Shown here one piece after another: positions 23,086 through 36,600 of a stretch of DNA of 64,000 nucleotides. Source of the stretch: Morchella semilibera (taxonomy: Eukaryota; Ascomycota; Pezizomycetes; Pezizales; Morchellaceae); NCBI GenBank assembly GCA_009192285.1, contig WBVU01000003.1, positions 3,007,973 to 3,071,972 on the forward strand, given 5' to 3'. The position numbers and the translations under genes are program-made. The notes under the pieces were generated by a model. It worked only from the letters and a program-made list of their open reading frames with translations, made no database searches and was not told where the DNA came from. Within the stretch, counting starts at the first letter, position 1, and the number at the start of each line of letters is the position of its first letter.

Positions 23086-26000
23086 ATGGCCGAAGACAGC
23101 GGCACCCCCGCAGCTGCTGCAAACGTGGAGGACCCGCTCGTTCTGGCCCTTACCAGCAGCTCTACGGCCCGACGCTGTGCAGAACTCTCCAGTCTCAACG
23201 ACCGAATACACAAGAATGGTATATATATAAAATATACTCTATATGAATATAATTATTAGCACACACACATACACATTGAACTCTCTTCCCATCCATCATC
23301 TATCCACTCTTACATCGGGAAAGAACCCAACCCAACTATAAGGAAAGAAAAAGAGAAAAAAGAAGAAAATAACATTGGTGATCGTGAAAAAAGAAATGAG
23401 AAAAAGCCCTCGATTCTAACCTGCGTTTTACTACTCTTACAGAACTTCCCACGGAACGTCTTCCCCTCGTATTCCGACTCCTCTTCCAGTCCCACCCTTA
23501 CTATATCGACCGTGCCTCTCGTGCCGCAGCCCGCCGCTGCTTCCAGTCCCTCCACGACTCCCCCATCCACTCTCCTGCATCCATCAAGGCTCTCATTGCC
23601 GCAATCAAAAACGAGTCCACCAAGCCAGGTATCGCCGCCTCAAACGCGTTCGTGCTCCTCGAGTGGGCATCGGACGTGCTCGCAACAATCTCAAAGACCC
23701 CCGAGGCCTTCGCCGCCCATGGCCCCCCCATCATCGAAGCGCAGGTCTCCCTCCTCGACATCTGCCTTGGCAACACGCACGCAAAGGCGTCCATCAAGAA
23801 GTCTGCCCTGACCGTCACCCGGCGCGGCCTCCGTGCAGCATTCTCGACAAAGAACGACTATGCAGCCCTCATAACGAGTATTGTGTCCAAGTTGACAGCC
23901 AAGATGCCCTCGCCGAACCCTAAGAACGCCCTGCTGCTCGGCGTGGTGGCGGGCGTGTGTGCAAGGGCCGAGAAGCCCAAGGAAGTGCTGCAGGGTCTCA
24001 GGAAGGACGTGTATGCGTTCTTTGTGCGGGAGATTGTGGGCTCGCGCACGGCGGTGCCACCGCACATATCTGGAGCGCTGCACGACTTTTTTGCGGCGTT
24101 CGCGACGACCGAGGATGTGCGGGGGGAGCTTGTGCCGGCGCTGGAGAGGGCACTGCTGAGGGCGCCGGAGGTGGTGCTGAATGATGTGGTCATGAGGGTG
24201 TTTGGGAGCCTGCCGGAGGAGATTGATCTGGCGGTGCCAATCGCCGATAGCCTTTTGAAGCAGTTTTTGTCGTGCGTCAAGAGCAGTAATGTGAATATCA
24301 GGAATGGCGCGGTGGAAGCGTTCAAGACGGGGATCACCCATACGGCGCATCCGGATGAAGCGGCGATTGTAAAGATTGCTGATGAACTTGTTGGGCCGCT
24401 GAAGGGTGGAAAGGTCACAGTAGCGGACCAGCGTATCTTGTATGCGGCCATGATCGAGGCGCTGCCGTGGTCTGAGAAACTGGTAAAGAAAGTCTCTGCG
24501 GGTCTGGCAGATATGGCATCCAAAGAGACGAACGAGATCGCAATCGCGACACTCACAACGGCAATATTCACACACCTATCACACGAGCTTGAGCTGGGGG
24601 TTGCACCTGAGAAGGCCGTCATCGATCCAGTCTCAAAGGGTCTCTCCGACAAGCGGCCAAACTTCCGACGCATCTGGGTCGCCCGCCTGGGAGATCTCGT
24701 ATGGGGACTCAGCGATGCGCCCACCGAAACAACACAGACATTCATCGCCTCCGTGCTGCCCAAGGTCATTGACGCCTGGAACGAAGTCGTCGCCAATCCC
24801 CTGCCGGCCGCGCAGAACGGCCTAGTCACAGCCGGATACGTCTACACGGCCATTGCGCTCTCGAAGCTCAGCAAGTGGACGGACCCGCGTATCCAGGCGC
24901 TGCTCAAGACCAAAGAGATCATTTCCCAATCGCTCGCTGTGGCGCCGAAGGCCTCCTTCCTGCTCAACCACAAGATCTACACAAAGCTACACCTGCCCGA
25001 GGATCACCGCTGGAACGTCCGTGCCCTCGCCGCAACCGCACCGCATATCGTCTACGATGAGTTTCACGCGGAGCAGTGGGCCCTCGCCTTCCTGTACACA
25101 CTCAGCGCGGCCTCCATACCAGCCTCTATCAAGCAGGAGTCGCTGACCGCACTGACCACCGCCCACCGCGCCTCCCCGCACACAATTGGCCGCACTATCC
25201 TCAATGGCGTCTGGCAGTGGCTCCGCCACCTCGAGGAATGCAAATCCGACTCCCCCTCCTCTGCGGCCAAGACCGGCGGCACGCACCTACACACGGCTAT
25301 CACGGCCATCGTCACCCCGCCATCCGACACCGTCCCCGCCGAAACCGTCAAGAGCACACTAATCAACCTCGCCGTCGTCGCCCACCACACGCTCATGCCA
25401 AACGTCGACTGGATTCGCCTCTGCCAGCGCGCCCACATCGACCCAGGCGCCCTCGCCACCGAGCGCGCCACACAGCTCATCGGTGAGATCAAGATGTACA
25501 CCGGCCTCTCTGGCCGCAGCCACCACATCCGGGACGCGGCGCTGCGCAGTGCCGCAACCCTCGCGTTCGTCGCGCCAGAGGCAATCACACCGCTCATAGT
25601 CAAGCTCATCACCGACGACCTGAACCCCCGCACAGCTGCGCGGCATCGGCGAGGTCGAGGCGGCCATCTGGAAGCACAGCGGCGACAGCCCATACGTCGA
25701 CATTCTCGGCCGCTCCGGGCCCGCGGCCGTCACAAAGGGCAAAGACACAGACACACTCAAGTGGGAGGCGGAGCTGCGTGCGCAGCTTGCGCAGAAGAAG
25801 GGCAGCGAGCGGAAGTTGACGGCGGACGAGAAGGCGCGGGTCGAGGAGCAGCTGGAGAAGGAGCGCGGGGTGCGGCGGCGCGTCGAGGAGGTGAACTTGA
25901 AGCTGACAAGGGGCATTGGGGTGATCAGGGCGCTGGCGGAGGGCCCACCCACCGCTGTGGAGATGTGGATGGGGCGGAGTGTGCGTGCGTTGTTGAAGGC

Positions 26001-29000
26001 GCTGGAGGCGGGGGCGGGACGTATTGTTGGTGGGAGCGGCGTCGCGGCGTTCTTGAGCTGCGCAGAGCATGTGGCGGCACGGTTGGGGGTTATGAGGATG
26101 TTTGTCGGGATCGATACATTGCGGCGCGCTAGGGATCACGGAGTTGGCACCGGAGCTACAGGAGGAGCCGTTGGGGGGTGCGTTCTTTTTTTTCCCCCCT
26201 TGGACCCCTCTCTCTTTTTTGTGTGTGGATTGATCATTGACATTTCTCATGTATAGCACTCACTACACGTATTTTGTACAGGTTACGATTCCATGGCCGA
26301 GCAGAGGCCGTTCGATACTACTTCATTGGTATATTTACTTCCATTCGTTGGGCTAATTCTAGAAAAGGGCGGCGTGGGCGTCAGCTCCACTGAAGAGATG
26401 GACGAGCAGGTGGTCCTGGCCATTGAGTTTCTCTCTTTCCATACAGAGGCTTGTATGTCTCCCCCTCTTATCCCCCTTCCTATGCCCCCGGAGTAATATC
26501 TATAGTTCTAACACCCCCTCAGGCGCAGATCCAAACCTCCCCCGCGGCGATACCCTCCAACTACTCATAAACTCCATGCAAAAATACCCTGCCCACTACA
26601 CCCTCATCAAAGACTGCTTCCTCGACCTCTGCCGCTGCATCGCCCCCACAATCACACAAACCGAAACCCAGATCCTCCTCCAGGGCGCAATCACTCCCGA
26701 GGTCAACGTCCGTACTGCAACCCTTCAGGCAATCGAGTCCGACATCGACTTGACCGACCTCGACTTCTCCTCCGAGCTCTGGCTCGCCTGCCACGACGAC
26801 GTCGACGAGAACGCCGACCTCGCAAAGACAATCTGGGAAGACAATGTCCTCGAGGTCCACGAGGCCGCTGCTGCAAAGATGATTCCGTTCCTCGACAGCG
26901 TGGACCGCCAGCTGCGGAGCGCGGCTGCCCGCTCCCTAAGAGAGTGCGTGCGCGCCTTCCCGGGGTGCTTCACGGAGACGCTGGAGACGCTGCGCGAGAA
27001 CTACATGGTCAAGGCGAAGCCGATCCTGCCCAGCTACGATGAGTTTGGGTTGCTCAAGAAGGTTGATAATCGCGACCCGTGGGAGTCACGCAGCGGCATT
27101 GCATTGGCGTTTAGAGAGCTCGCAGTGGTGTTTGATGATGGGCGGTTGGTCGAGTTTGCAAAGTGGTTGATTGAGGGCGGGCCGCTGGGGGATCGGAACC
27201 ATGCGGTTAGGGACGAGATGATTGATGCGGCGACGGCGATCATTGCTGCAAAGGGTGCGACGCATGTAGAGGAGCTCATGGGCGTGTTTGAGCAATCCCT
27301 TGAAGGACCAGACGACGGTTCAGAGCTCAAGGACCGCATCAATGAGGCGGTGATTATCCTTTACGGCGCTCTTGGCGACACTTGGGGAGCGGCGATGCGC
27401 GCATTCCGGGGGTTGTGGATAGGCTACTTGCGACGCTGAGTACGCCCTCGGAGACGGTCCAGTACGCCGTCGCCGAGTGCCTCCCACCTCTCATCAAGGC
27501 CTCCCGCGACAAGACTTCTGAGTACGTCCAGCGTCTCCTCGACCAGCTCTTCAGCGCAAAGCAATACGCCGCGCGCCGCGGCGCCGCCTACGGGCTCGCC
27601 GGCACCATCAAGGGCCGTGGAATCTCGGCCCTCAAGGACTTTCGCATCATGAGCACGCTCAGGTCCTCCATCGAGAATAAGAAGGACGCCAACATGCGGC
27701 AGGGCGCGCTCTTTGCCTTTGAGCTGTTCTCGCTCATCCTCGGCCGGCTGTTTGAGCCATACGTGATCCAGATCCTGCCGCTCCTCCTGCAAAGCTTCGG
27801 CGACAGCGTGATTGACGTGCGCGAGGCGTGCTCCGACGCGGCCAAGGTGTGCTTCTCCAGCCTGAGCAGCTACGGGCGTCAAGGTGATCCTGCCGGACCT
27901 ACTAGACGGGCTAGAGGAGAGCGCGTGGCGGAGCAAGAAGGGTGCGTGCGAGACGCTGGGGGCAATGGCGTATCTGGCGCCGCACCAGCTCGCAATCAGT
28001 CTGCCGGACATCATACCGCCGCTGACGACGGTGCTGAACGACTCACACAAGGAGGTGCGGCTGGCGGCGAACCGCTCGCTGAAGAAGTTTGGGGAGGTCA
28101 TTAGCAATCCGGAGGTGAAGGAGGTGGTGGATGTGTTGTTGAAGGCGCTGAGCGACCCGACAAAGTATACGGATGATGCGTTGGATGTGCTCATGAAGGT
28201 GTCTTTTGTGCATTATCTAGATGCGCCATCATTGGCTTTGGTGGGTTTTTCTTCTGTTCTGGGTGTGGGAGGGGTTTTATTGTGGGAGGAGTGCTGACCC
28301 GAATTTGATATATTGTAGATTGCTCGTATTCTGGAACGTGGGCTCGGCGATCGGTCAGCGACAAAGAGAAAGGCCTCGCAGATCATTGGCTCTCTCGCTC
28401 ACTTGACAGACCGCAAAGACATCATGGTTCACATCCCGATCCTCGTATCCGGACTCAAGCAAGCCATCGTAGACCCCGTCCCCGCCACTCGAGCCACCGC
28501 CTCCAAAGCTCTCGGCTCCCTCGTCGAGAAGCTCGGAGAAGAGTCCCTCCCAGATATCATCCCCGGTCTCATGGCCACCCTCAAGTCCGACACTGGCGCT
28601 GGCGACCGTCTTGGTTCCGCGCAGGCCCTCTCAGAGGTCCTCTCCGGGCTCGGTACCCAGCGCCTGGAGGAGACCCTGCCGACAATCCTGCAGAACGCAA
28701 ACAGCGCCAAACCAGCTGTTCGGGAGGGCTTCATGTCCTTGTTCATCTTCTTGCCCGCGTGCTTTGGAAACTCGTTCAGTGCGTATCTTAACAAGATTAT
28801 CCCGCCGATCCTATCGGGTCTGGCGGACGATGTAGAGTCGATCCGCGAGACGTCGCTGAGGGCCGGACGGCTGTTGGTGAAGAATTTCTCGACGAGGGCT
28901 ATCGATCTGCTGCTGCCGGAGCTGGAGCGTGGGCTGGCGGATAATAATCACCGCATCAGGCTTTCGTCCGTCGAGTTGGTTGGAGACCTGCTCTTCAATC

Positions 29001-32000
29001 TTACGGGTATCAGTGGCAAGGCGGAGCAAGATGATGATCTCGAGGCCACCGGTGAGGTCGGTAACTCGCTACTGGAGGTGCTCGGCCAGGAGAGGAGAGA
29101 CAAGGTCTTGTCCGCGCTGTACATTTGCCGCTGTGATACGTCCGGCCAGGTCAGACTTGCGGCCGTCGGTGTCTGGAAGGCGCTGGTTGCAAGCCCGAGA
29201 ACGCTCAAGGAGCTCGTGCCGACTCTCACACAACTCATCATCCGCCGTCTTGCGAGCTCCAATCCCGAGCAGAAGCAGATTGCCGGGCAGGCGCTCGGAG
29301 AGCTCATCAGGAAGGCGGGCGACGGCGTCCTGGCCACACTTCTCCCGACGCTCGAGGAGGGCCTGCGTACGGCGACAGACACGGACGCGAAGCAGGGTAT
29401 CTGCATTGCCCTCAAGGAGGTGGTCATGTCAACGTCCCCGAGGCGCTCGAGGACTACGAGGCAACGCTCGTCTCTGTTGTGCGGACCGCTCTTGTCGACG
29501 GCGATGCGGATGTTCGCGAGGCCGCTGCGGAGGCATTCGATGCCCTCCAGAAGGATATTGGAAAGCGGGCGGTGGATCAGGTGCTGCCGTACCTGCTCAA
29601 CCTGCTGAGATCGGACGAGGAGGCAGAGCATGCGCTCGCGGCGCTCCTGACGCTGCTTACGGAGCAGACAAGGTCAAACATCATCCTGCCCGCTCTGATC
29701 CCGACGCTGATCGCCCCGCCTATCACTCACTTCAACGCGCGCGCGCTGGCCTCACTGGCACAGGTTTCGGGCACCGCCCTCAACAGGCGTCTTCCAACTA
29801 TCATGAACGCACTCATCGACGGCATCGTGACCTGCAAAGACGACGATCTACGCACGGAGCTCAAGACCGCATTCGACACTGTGATCCTCTCCGCCGACGA
29901 GTACGATGGTCTCAACACGGTCATGAGCGAGCTGCTCAAGCTCGTCAAGCACGATGATCATCGCCGCCGCGCCGCCGCTCACGAACACTTTGCGAAGTTC
30001 TTTGCCGAGACGGACGTCGACTACTCGCGCTACACTCAGGACTGCATCCGGGTGCTCCTTATCTCGTTCGCCGATAGCGACGAGGTAGTGGTCAAGAACG
30101 CTTGGACCGCGCTCAACGAACTGACGAGGCGCCTCAAGAAGGAGGAGATGGAGACGCTCGTGACCTCCACCCGACAGGTACTGCAGCAGGTTGGCGTCGC
30201 CGGCCACAACCTCCCCGGCTTTGCGCTCCCCAAGGGCATCAACGCCATCCTCCCAATCTTCCTGCAGGGTCTCATGTACGGCTCCCCCGAGCAGCGGACC
30301 CAGGCCGCCCTCGCAATCTCGGACATTATCGACCGGACCAGCGGCGAGTCGCTACGGCCGTTCGTGACGCAGATCACGGGTCCGTTGATCCGTGTGGTCT
30401 CTGAGCGGTCCGTCGAGGTCAAGGCGGCCATCCTGCTGACGCTCAACGCGCTGCTGATCAAGATCCCGGCGTACCTGAAGCCGTTCCTGCCGCAGCTGCA
30501 GCGGACGTTTGCAAAGAGCCTTGCGGACACGGGGAGCGAGGTTCTGCGGACAAGGGCGGCGAAGGCGCTCGGGACGCTCATCACGCTCACGCCCAGAATC
30601 GACCCGCTCATCTCTGAGCTTGTGGCGGGCGCAAAGACGAGTGATCGTGGCGTCAAGGATGCAATGTTTAAGGCGCTGTATGAGGTTGTTGGAAAGGCGG
30701 GAGGGAACATGGGGGAGGCGTCTAAGGCGGCTATATTGGCGCTAATTGAGGATGAGGTTGATGAAGATGACGGTATGGCCCCCCCCCCCTTTTTTTCATG
30801 GGTTTTTGATCATTGGTCGTGTGGTTGTGGTTATTACGTAGCGGGACTGACTCCCTTGTGTGTGTGTGTGGACAGACCAGATGGCGATTGCCGGTGCAAA
30901 ACTTCTCGGCGTGTTGGTAACGAATCTGGGCCCTGACGATGCGGCAAGAGTGATTCGGTATGTTCTTTTTCCCCTCATTCTCTCCTCCTCCTTCTCGTCC
31001 TCTCGTCCTCTCATTCTCTCCTCTATACTCCCTCCCCCACATTCCCCCCCCCCCCCACCCCCACCCCACCCTCCTTCCTTCCCCTCACAACTCAAACCCG
31101 GGAAATGATATCGTTGTGCATATCCTGACGTCTGTCCGTTTGTGTCTCTAATTTTTTTTCTTTTTGTGCCCAAACAGAAGCCGTGCTCTGAACCCTGCAT
31201 TGACCAAAGCGTCCGTGCTTGGCCTCAACGCCGTTCTCCTCGAATCTCCAGAATCACTCATACAGCTCGATGCCGACGCCACGCCCGGCCTGATCGTCCA
31301 GGGGACTTCAAACAGGAACGTAAGTCAAGTCACTCCCCTCTCTCTCTCTCCCCCTCATCATCATCCTCCTCCTCCTTCCTCTCTCTCCCTCCAATCACAC
31401 ACCTCCATCCTCCTCATCCACTTCTTCCTCCTCCTCCTCGTGATGTTACACCCGCCCCAACCACCCAACAAACTAACCAACCAACCAACCAACCAACTAC
31501 CTAACTTAATGGACTGACTGATTGATTGACGGCTGGCTGACCCGTGAGCAAAACAGCCCTTCGTATCTGACAATTGCGTCCTCGCGGCCGGAAAGTACCT
31601 CCTCTCTGAGCACACACCAAAAGGCTACGAGACCACAAAGCATCTCCTAGAGGCCCTATCCTCCGCCATCAAGGCGCCCACCAGCGGCTCCATGGACACA
31701 AAGCGCCTCTCACTGGTAGTTCTACGCACACTTGCGCGCACACACTTTGATGTTTGTCCCCCCCACTCCCTGTCCCTGTCCCCTCTTCCCCCCCACATAC
31801 ACCCTTGTCCCACTACCCTAACCCTTATTAACACCTTCACACAGCTCATCCGCCCGCACCTACCCCTACTGGCACCCACAATTTTCGCCTGCGTGCGCGA
31901 CGTGGTGATCCCCGTGAAGCTATCGGCGGAACAGGCCTTTATCGCGCTGTTCCAAGTTGTGGCGCAGGGCGACGCCGTCTTTGAAAAGTACGCTGCGACC

Positions 32001-32189
32001 CTGGAGGGGCCGAGCAAGCGCTCCATGGGCGACTACTTTAAGCGTGTGGCCGTCAAACTGGCGGCCGCGGAGAAGGAGAGGAACGAGGCGGGCGGGGCGG
32101 GGCTGGGGCTGAATAGCGATGACGAGGACATGAGGGAGATTATGGCGATTGGGAAGGTGGAGCTTGATGGCGGGTGGGAGGCGGATTAG
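23086..32189 (+). CDS. GCN1: GCN1, ribosome-associated activator of the eIF2alpha kinase Gcn2
   Basis: Gcn1 is a giant HEAT-repeat protein that binds ribosomes (with Gcn20) and the RWD domain of Gcn2, and is required to sense uncharged tRNA. Exons: 23086-23218, 23443-26177, 26282-26452, 26523-28240, 28319-30772, 30876-30957, 31178-31319, 31557-31751, 31845-32189. Introns range from 70 to 237 nt. Five single-base frame breaks (about 25629, 26125, 27377, 27877, 29439) interrupt the frame. With them corrected the coding length is 7974 nt, 2657 aa (yeast 2672). Landmarks: [16 protein letters not shown]-type segment (here [19 protein letters not shown]), [15 protein letters not shown], an EF3-like HEAT region, [40 protein letters not shown] and the Gcn2-binding C-terminal third. 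It ends with an acidic helix and [10 protein letters not shown]. Confidence 0.95.
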
Positions 32190-32747
32190 ATTTTGGTGGA
32201 GAGGTAGGGTGGATAGATTTTGTTTTCTTGTTTTTTTTTTGTTTTGTCTTTCGTTTTTTTTTTGTACCTGGGGCAGCTAACTGAGGGTGGTATTCTCCTT
32301 TTTTTTTCTTTTTCTTTTACTTGCTACTATGCTACTGATACTACTACTACTGTTGGATGGTTCGGAGGCTGTGGGTTTTCTTTCAAAAGTTTGGATTCTT
32401 GATGTTTGGTTTCCTCCTCTTTTCTTAAAGTTCTTGGTTTAGTCTGTTTTAAAAAAAAAATTCTTTAGGTTGGGGGAGTGTAGGTAGGATAGATAAGTAC
32501 TACATATCTTCTTTTTCTTTTCTTTCTCCGCCCTTGGTAATGAAAAATATGCAACTTTAAAAGAAGGTTTATTCCGTTTTTAACCCCTGCCTGTCAATGA
32601 TCATTACTCTACTTTACAACCCCCCTTCTACAGAAATCACTAAGAAAAAGAAAGGGAAAGAGAGGGAAAAAACGCAATCTATCTATTATTCATTAATCCC
32701 CCCCAAGCTCAGGGGGGGGGAGACACAAAAGCAAGCCCGCCAACTAA
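32190..32747. other. convergent 3' spacer, GCN1 / BRCT gene
   Basis: About 560 nt, T-rich on the plus strand after the GCN1 stop, then A-rich. This is consistent with two facing 3' UTRs. No gene seen. Confidence 0.6.
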
Positions 32748-33686
32748 CTACTCCTCAGCAGCAGACGCCGCCGCCGCCGCCGTCCTCACCGCCTCCACCC
32801 CCCTCTGTCCCGCCGCCCTCCCCACCCCGCCAACCGCGTACCGCCCCTCCGGCAGCCGTCTCCCCGCCTTGATGCTATCGAGGGCCCTACAACAACCACA
32901 TCTATCAGCCCTTCCTCTCTCTCTCAGGGAGGAATAAACTACTCACCAAGCAACACCCACAAACCTAACGGTACCCTTCCTCCTTGCCACCTCCCTCTGC
33001 AACTTGCCCGCTGCGAGGGCGCCGCCCAGGACGACGTGCGTTGTTGTGCGCTGGGAGACGGTGGCGGCGATGCGGGCGCCGTGGGCGCAGAGGAGGCGCT
33101 TGAGCGTGTGGTCGGAGATGTGCGGCGTGGTGGGGCCCGAGATGTGGATTGTGAGCGGGGCGAATATCTGCGGTGGTGGTGGTGATTTGGTTGTTAGTGG
33201 TGGTAATTTGGTTGTTATTGGTGGTGGTGGTGGTGGGGCCTTGGTGGTCGGAGAGGCCCCAGTAGCGGCGATATTGGTACCAGCAGCGCTGACAATACCC
33301 AGGACCTTCTTCTCCGCTTCTCCTTCTTCTTCTTTGCGGCCTCTAGGTTCCAGAGGCCCAGCATTAGCTGCTGCTGCCGCCGTATCCTCTCCCGCTGCTG
33401 CCGCCACTGCCGCCTTCACAGCAACACCACCCTCCTTCTTCTTCTTCCCCTCCGCGCCGGCGGCCGCCGCTGCCTTCGCGCCCCCGAAATACTTCAACAG
33501 CGTCGTCTGCTGCTGCTCCCCCCGTTTCCTGCCACTGCCGCTGCCGCTGCCAAACTGCTCTTGCAGCCTTACGGCCCGCGCCTTGTGGTACGCGGCGGGC
33601 TTCGACACGCCGCTCCCGACCTGGTGGCCGGTCGAGGTCGAGTTGTAGATGGCTATGGCGCTGGGGGGCTTTCTCGTTGGTGCCAT
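32748..33686 (-). CDS. BRCT-domain protein with a PIP box (candidate PCNA-binding DNA repair factor)
   Basis: Minus-strand exons 33686-32947 and 32886-32748 (intron 60 nt), 879 nt, 292 aa. The conserved N-terminus (SAIAIYNSTSTGHQVGSGVS and YHKARAVRLQEQF) is followed by a PCNA-interacting motif, QTTLLKYF at residues 60-67, which fits Q-x-x-h-x-x-a-a. A low-complexity Ala/Lys/Pro linker leads to a single BRCT domain at about residues 174-262: FAPLTIHISGPTT, LKRLLCAHGARIAATVSQRT, THVVL, then VRFVGVAWALDSIKAGRRLP containing the conserved Trp. A short Ala/Glu tail follows. The combination suggests recruitment to PCNA in replication or repair. I cannot assign a yeast orthologue with confidence. Confidence 0.85.
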
Positions 33687-36600
33687 CGTGTGGTTGGTTG
33701 GTTGGTTGGTTACTGGGGAGTGAGTGAAATTACGGGTTTGTGTGTGAATGAAATGTCGCGTTTCAAGATACCACCATCACGTAGAGGGTAGCGTGTTCAC
33801 GTGAGAGACAGACAAGGAAAGGAATGCAGCACAGGCGCTTCACCGGGGGGGGTTGGTGGTGGTGGTGGTCGGGGGGCAGAATGGAGGGTTAGGGGTGTGT
33901 ATGTATGTAATGTATGTATGTAGTAATAATATGACATGCATAGCGTTTTGGTTGTGTGCAGCAGCAGCGCCCATGCCTCTGCCTCTGCCTCTGCCTCTGC
34001 TTCTGCTGCTGTTTCTGCTGCTTCACTTCCTCTCACTCACTCGCTCGCTCGGTGCGTAGGGCTGCATATTTCCTCATACGTGCATCCTCAGGGTTAGGTT
34101 TCTCTCCATCTCTCTTCATGTATCACAGCGAGCGATATATTATAGGGTAGAGCATAATAATTAAACCCCATAAATGTAGTTGTTTCGATCCCCCCACCCC
34201 CCCCCCCCAAATAGCGCCCATCAAACATCAGACAATTAACTTCGATCATCGTTCGGCATTCACATGCCATGCCCCCCCCCCCCATTGTCGCCGTCGGAGG
34301 CAGTTAGGGAGGAGGGGGATGGGGGAGGAGGATCTAGGAGGGAGGATCCTTGCGCCACGGTATTAAAGAGTACAATGTATCTATTGATCAAGAAATTGCG
34401 CCGGCCGGGCACATACCGACGGTGTGTCCCGGCACGGTCGTACGTCCTGCCTGTATTATGACTATGATACGTGCCACCAGACATGTTAAGCTCTATCCAC
34501 TTACTTGTATCTGCGCGGTTATCGTTGGAATGTATTGTCTTGTAACTGGCCTGGGCTGGGCTGGGGCTTAAACATGATCTGACCCTTTTTTTTTTTTATT
34601 CAAGTATGGGGGGGGGGGGGATTACCTAGGTAGACAGTTTGTGAATTCGGGGGGGGGGGGGTTTGTCATGATCAGATGCCGCCGATCAGGCTTCTAGCTA
34701 GCTGCAAACGTGCATTTCCTCTACACTACACTACGTACGGCAGATCTGATCTTCCTCCAGGAAGATCCAGGAGGGAAGGTACTTACATGTAGATAGCTAC
34801 ATACTTGTTAGCTAGCTAGAGGGTAGGTGATCGATTGATAGAGAAAGAGAGAGTCCCATGTGCAACGCAGGGGAAGAGAGTCTTGTACCTTCCAGGACGG
34901 GCCCCCCGTAACCCTAAAATCAAATAAAAAAAGATAAACAAATTTAAAAAAAAAAAAATCAAACGCAAATGAAATGAAACGTGTAACCCATACCCCCCCC
35001 CCCCCTTTCTCACCATATCACGATATTACTAGCTCCGATTCTATCTGCCCTACCACCACCACCACCATCATCACCTGGGTGGGGGAGGGGGAGAGAGAAA
35101 GGTTAACACGGACCTGCTTTTGGCCCCCCCCCCCCCTCGTACCGTCACGCACCAAGTACATACTTCCTAGATAGCCAGCTGAAGATACATCCCGCCGAGC
35201 ACAAGTCGATTCGATTGGTGCTGACAAGCTGTGACATGGAAGCAATCCAATCTAAATTACCTAGGTACCCTTATGAGTAGCAATTTCTTTCCCTTCTGGT
35301 GCTGCTCCGATGACGATAATGCCTTTCATTTTCTTTCCACCTCTCTCCATCCATCCATCCATCCCTATCTGCGCGCGCGCGCGCGTGGGGTGCACGATAC
35401 GATACGATAGTGCCACCGCCACCGGTATTGGTAGGAGGAAAAAAGGGTTGAAACAATTAAAAAAAGTAATACGTACGTACGTACGTGCACTGACAGCCCT
35501 TTTAAGAAAAAAGAACTAGTATCCCATATTGTTTTTATTATATTAGTAACGAATCTATTAAATTAATTAATTAAAAAGAAAAAAGGGAAACGGTGGGCCC
35601 GTTTGTGTGGTCTTGGGGGCTTAGGATTCGCGGGCTGCAGAAATTAGTTACGCACGTTGGTCCGCACTAGCTTGATACGTCCAACATTAACATTAACATT
35701 AGTTGAGGGGGCCGGAAGGGGGGGGGGGGGAGATGAGAGGAGAGGAGATCTAGAGGAGAGAGCAGGAAACGCTTTCATCTATCAGACTTCACCTCATGCC
35801 CAATCAATCAATCCAATCATTCCCCCCCTCACTTTTTTCACGGCCGTTTCCCTCCCACCGTCATTACCACCATATCACGATGATCCTCAGGCCAATTTAC
35901 AGATATTCGAAAACTGTAACACCTACCCTTTCCTTCTAGCTTTCCTCACCATTAACTCACCTAAGCCCACAATCACAAGCCTAGCCACCCAGATTTCCCC
36001 CCCACCCTCTACCTACAGCTCTAGATCTACCGTACGTACCCGTTCCTACCTACATGTATCCTCAAACCCCAAACCTCGCATCTAGAACCCCTCCAAACCA
36101 GGTCCATCCCAGTCCCTCCTTCTCCCTTGCAATTGCTACACCTCCCTTCCTCTCAAGCCACTTCCATTACTATCCTCTCCTCTCCTCCTCCTTTTACTAG
36201 CTATCTAGATACGTGGTACCAAGGGAAACCCCCCGCGGGGGGGGGGCCTTCAATCTCCGCCCATCTTGACACACATTTTTTTTTCATTCACCCCGTCTCA
36301 TCCCGTCTGTCCGTGACAAATAACCCCCTTCTCCTGAAAGGGGGAGGGGGGGGGCAATTGCGCCTGTGGACTTCTGCCGACACGCGGGAACGGACCGAGA
36401 TGTAGAGTAGAGTAGATGCGCGGCTAGCTTTTGGATTGGCATACTAGTTAGAGAGGTATGGGGGGGAAGGATGGGGGGATGGCATGTAGAGTCGGTGGAC
36501 CATACGGGATCCTCGGGATCCGATCACTCAGGGTTAAGTCAAGTCGTGGAAATACGTATGATGTATGTATGTATCAGATCTACGTATGTCCATGTCCAGA

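Noticed and set aside
23652-30936. Programmed ribosomal frameshifting in GCN1
   Set aside because: Five shifts of both signs at ordinary C/G runs, without slippery heptamers or conserved signals; assembly indels explain them better.
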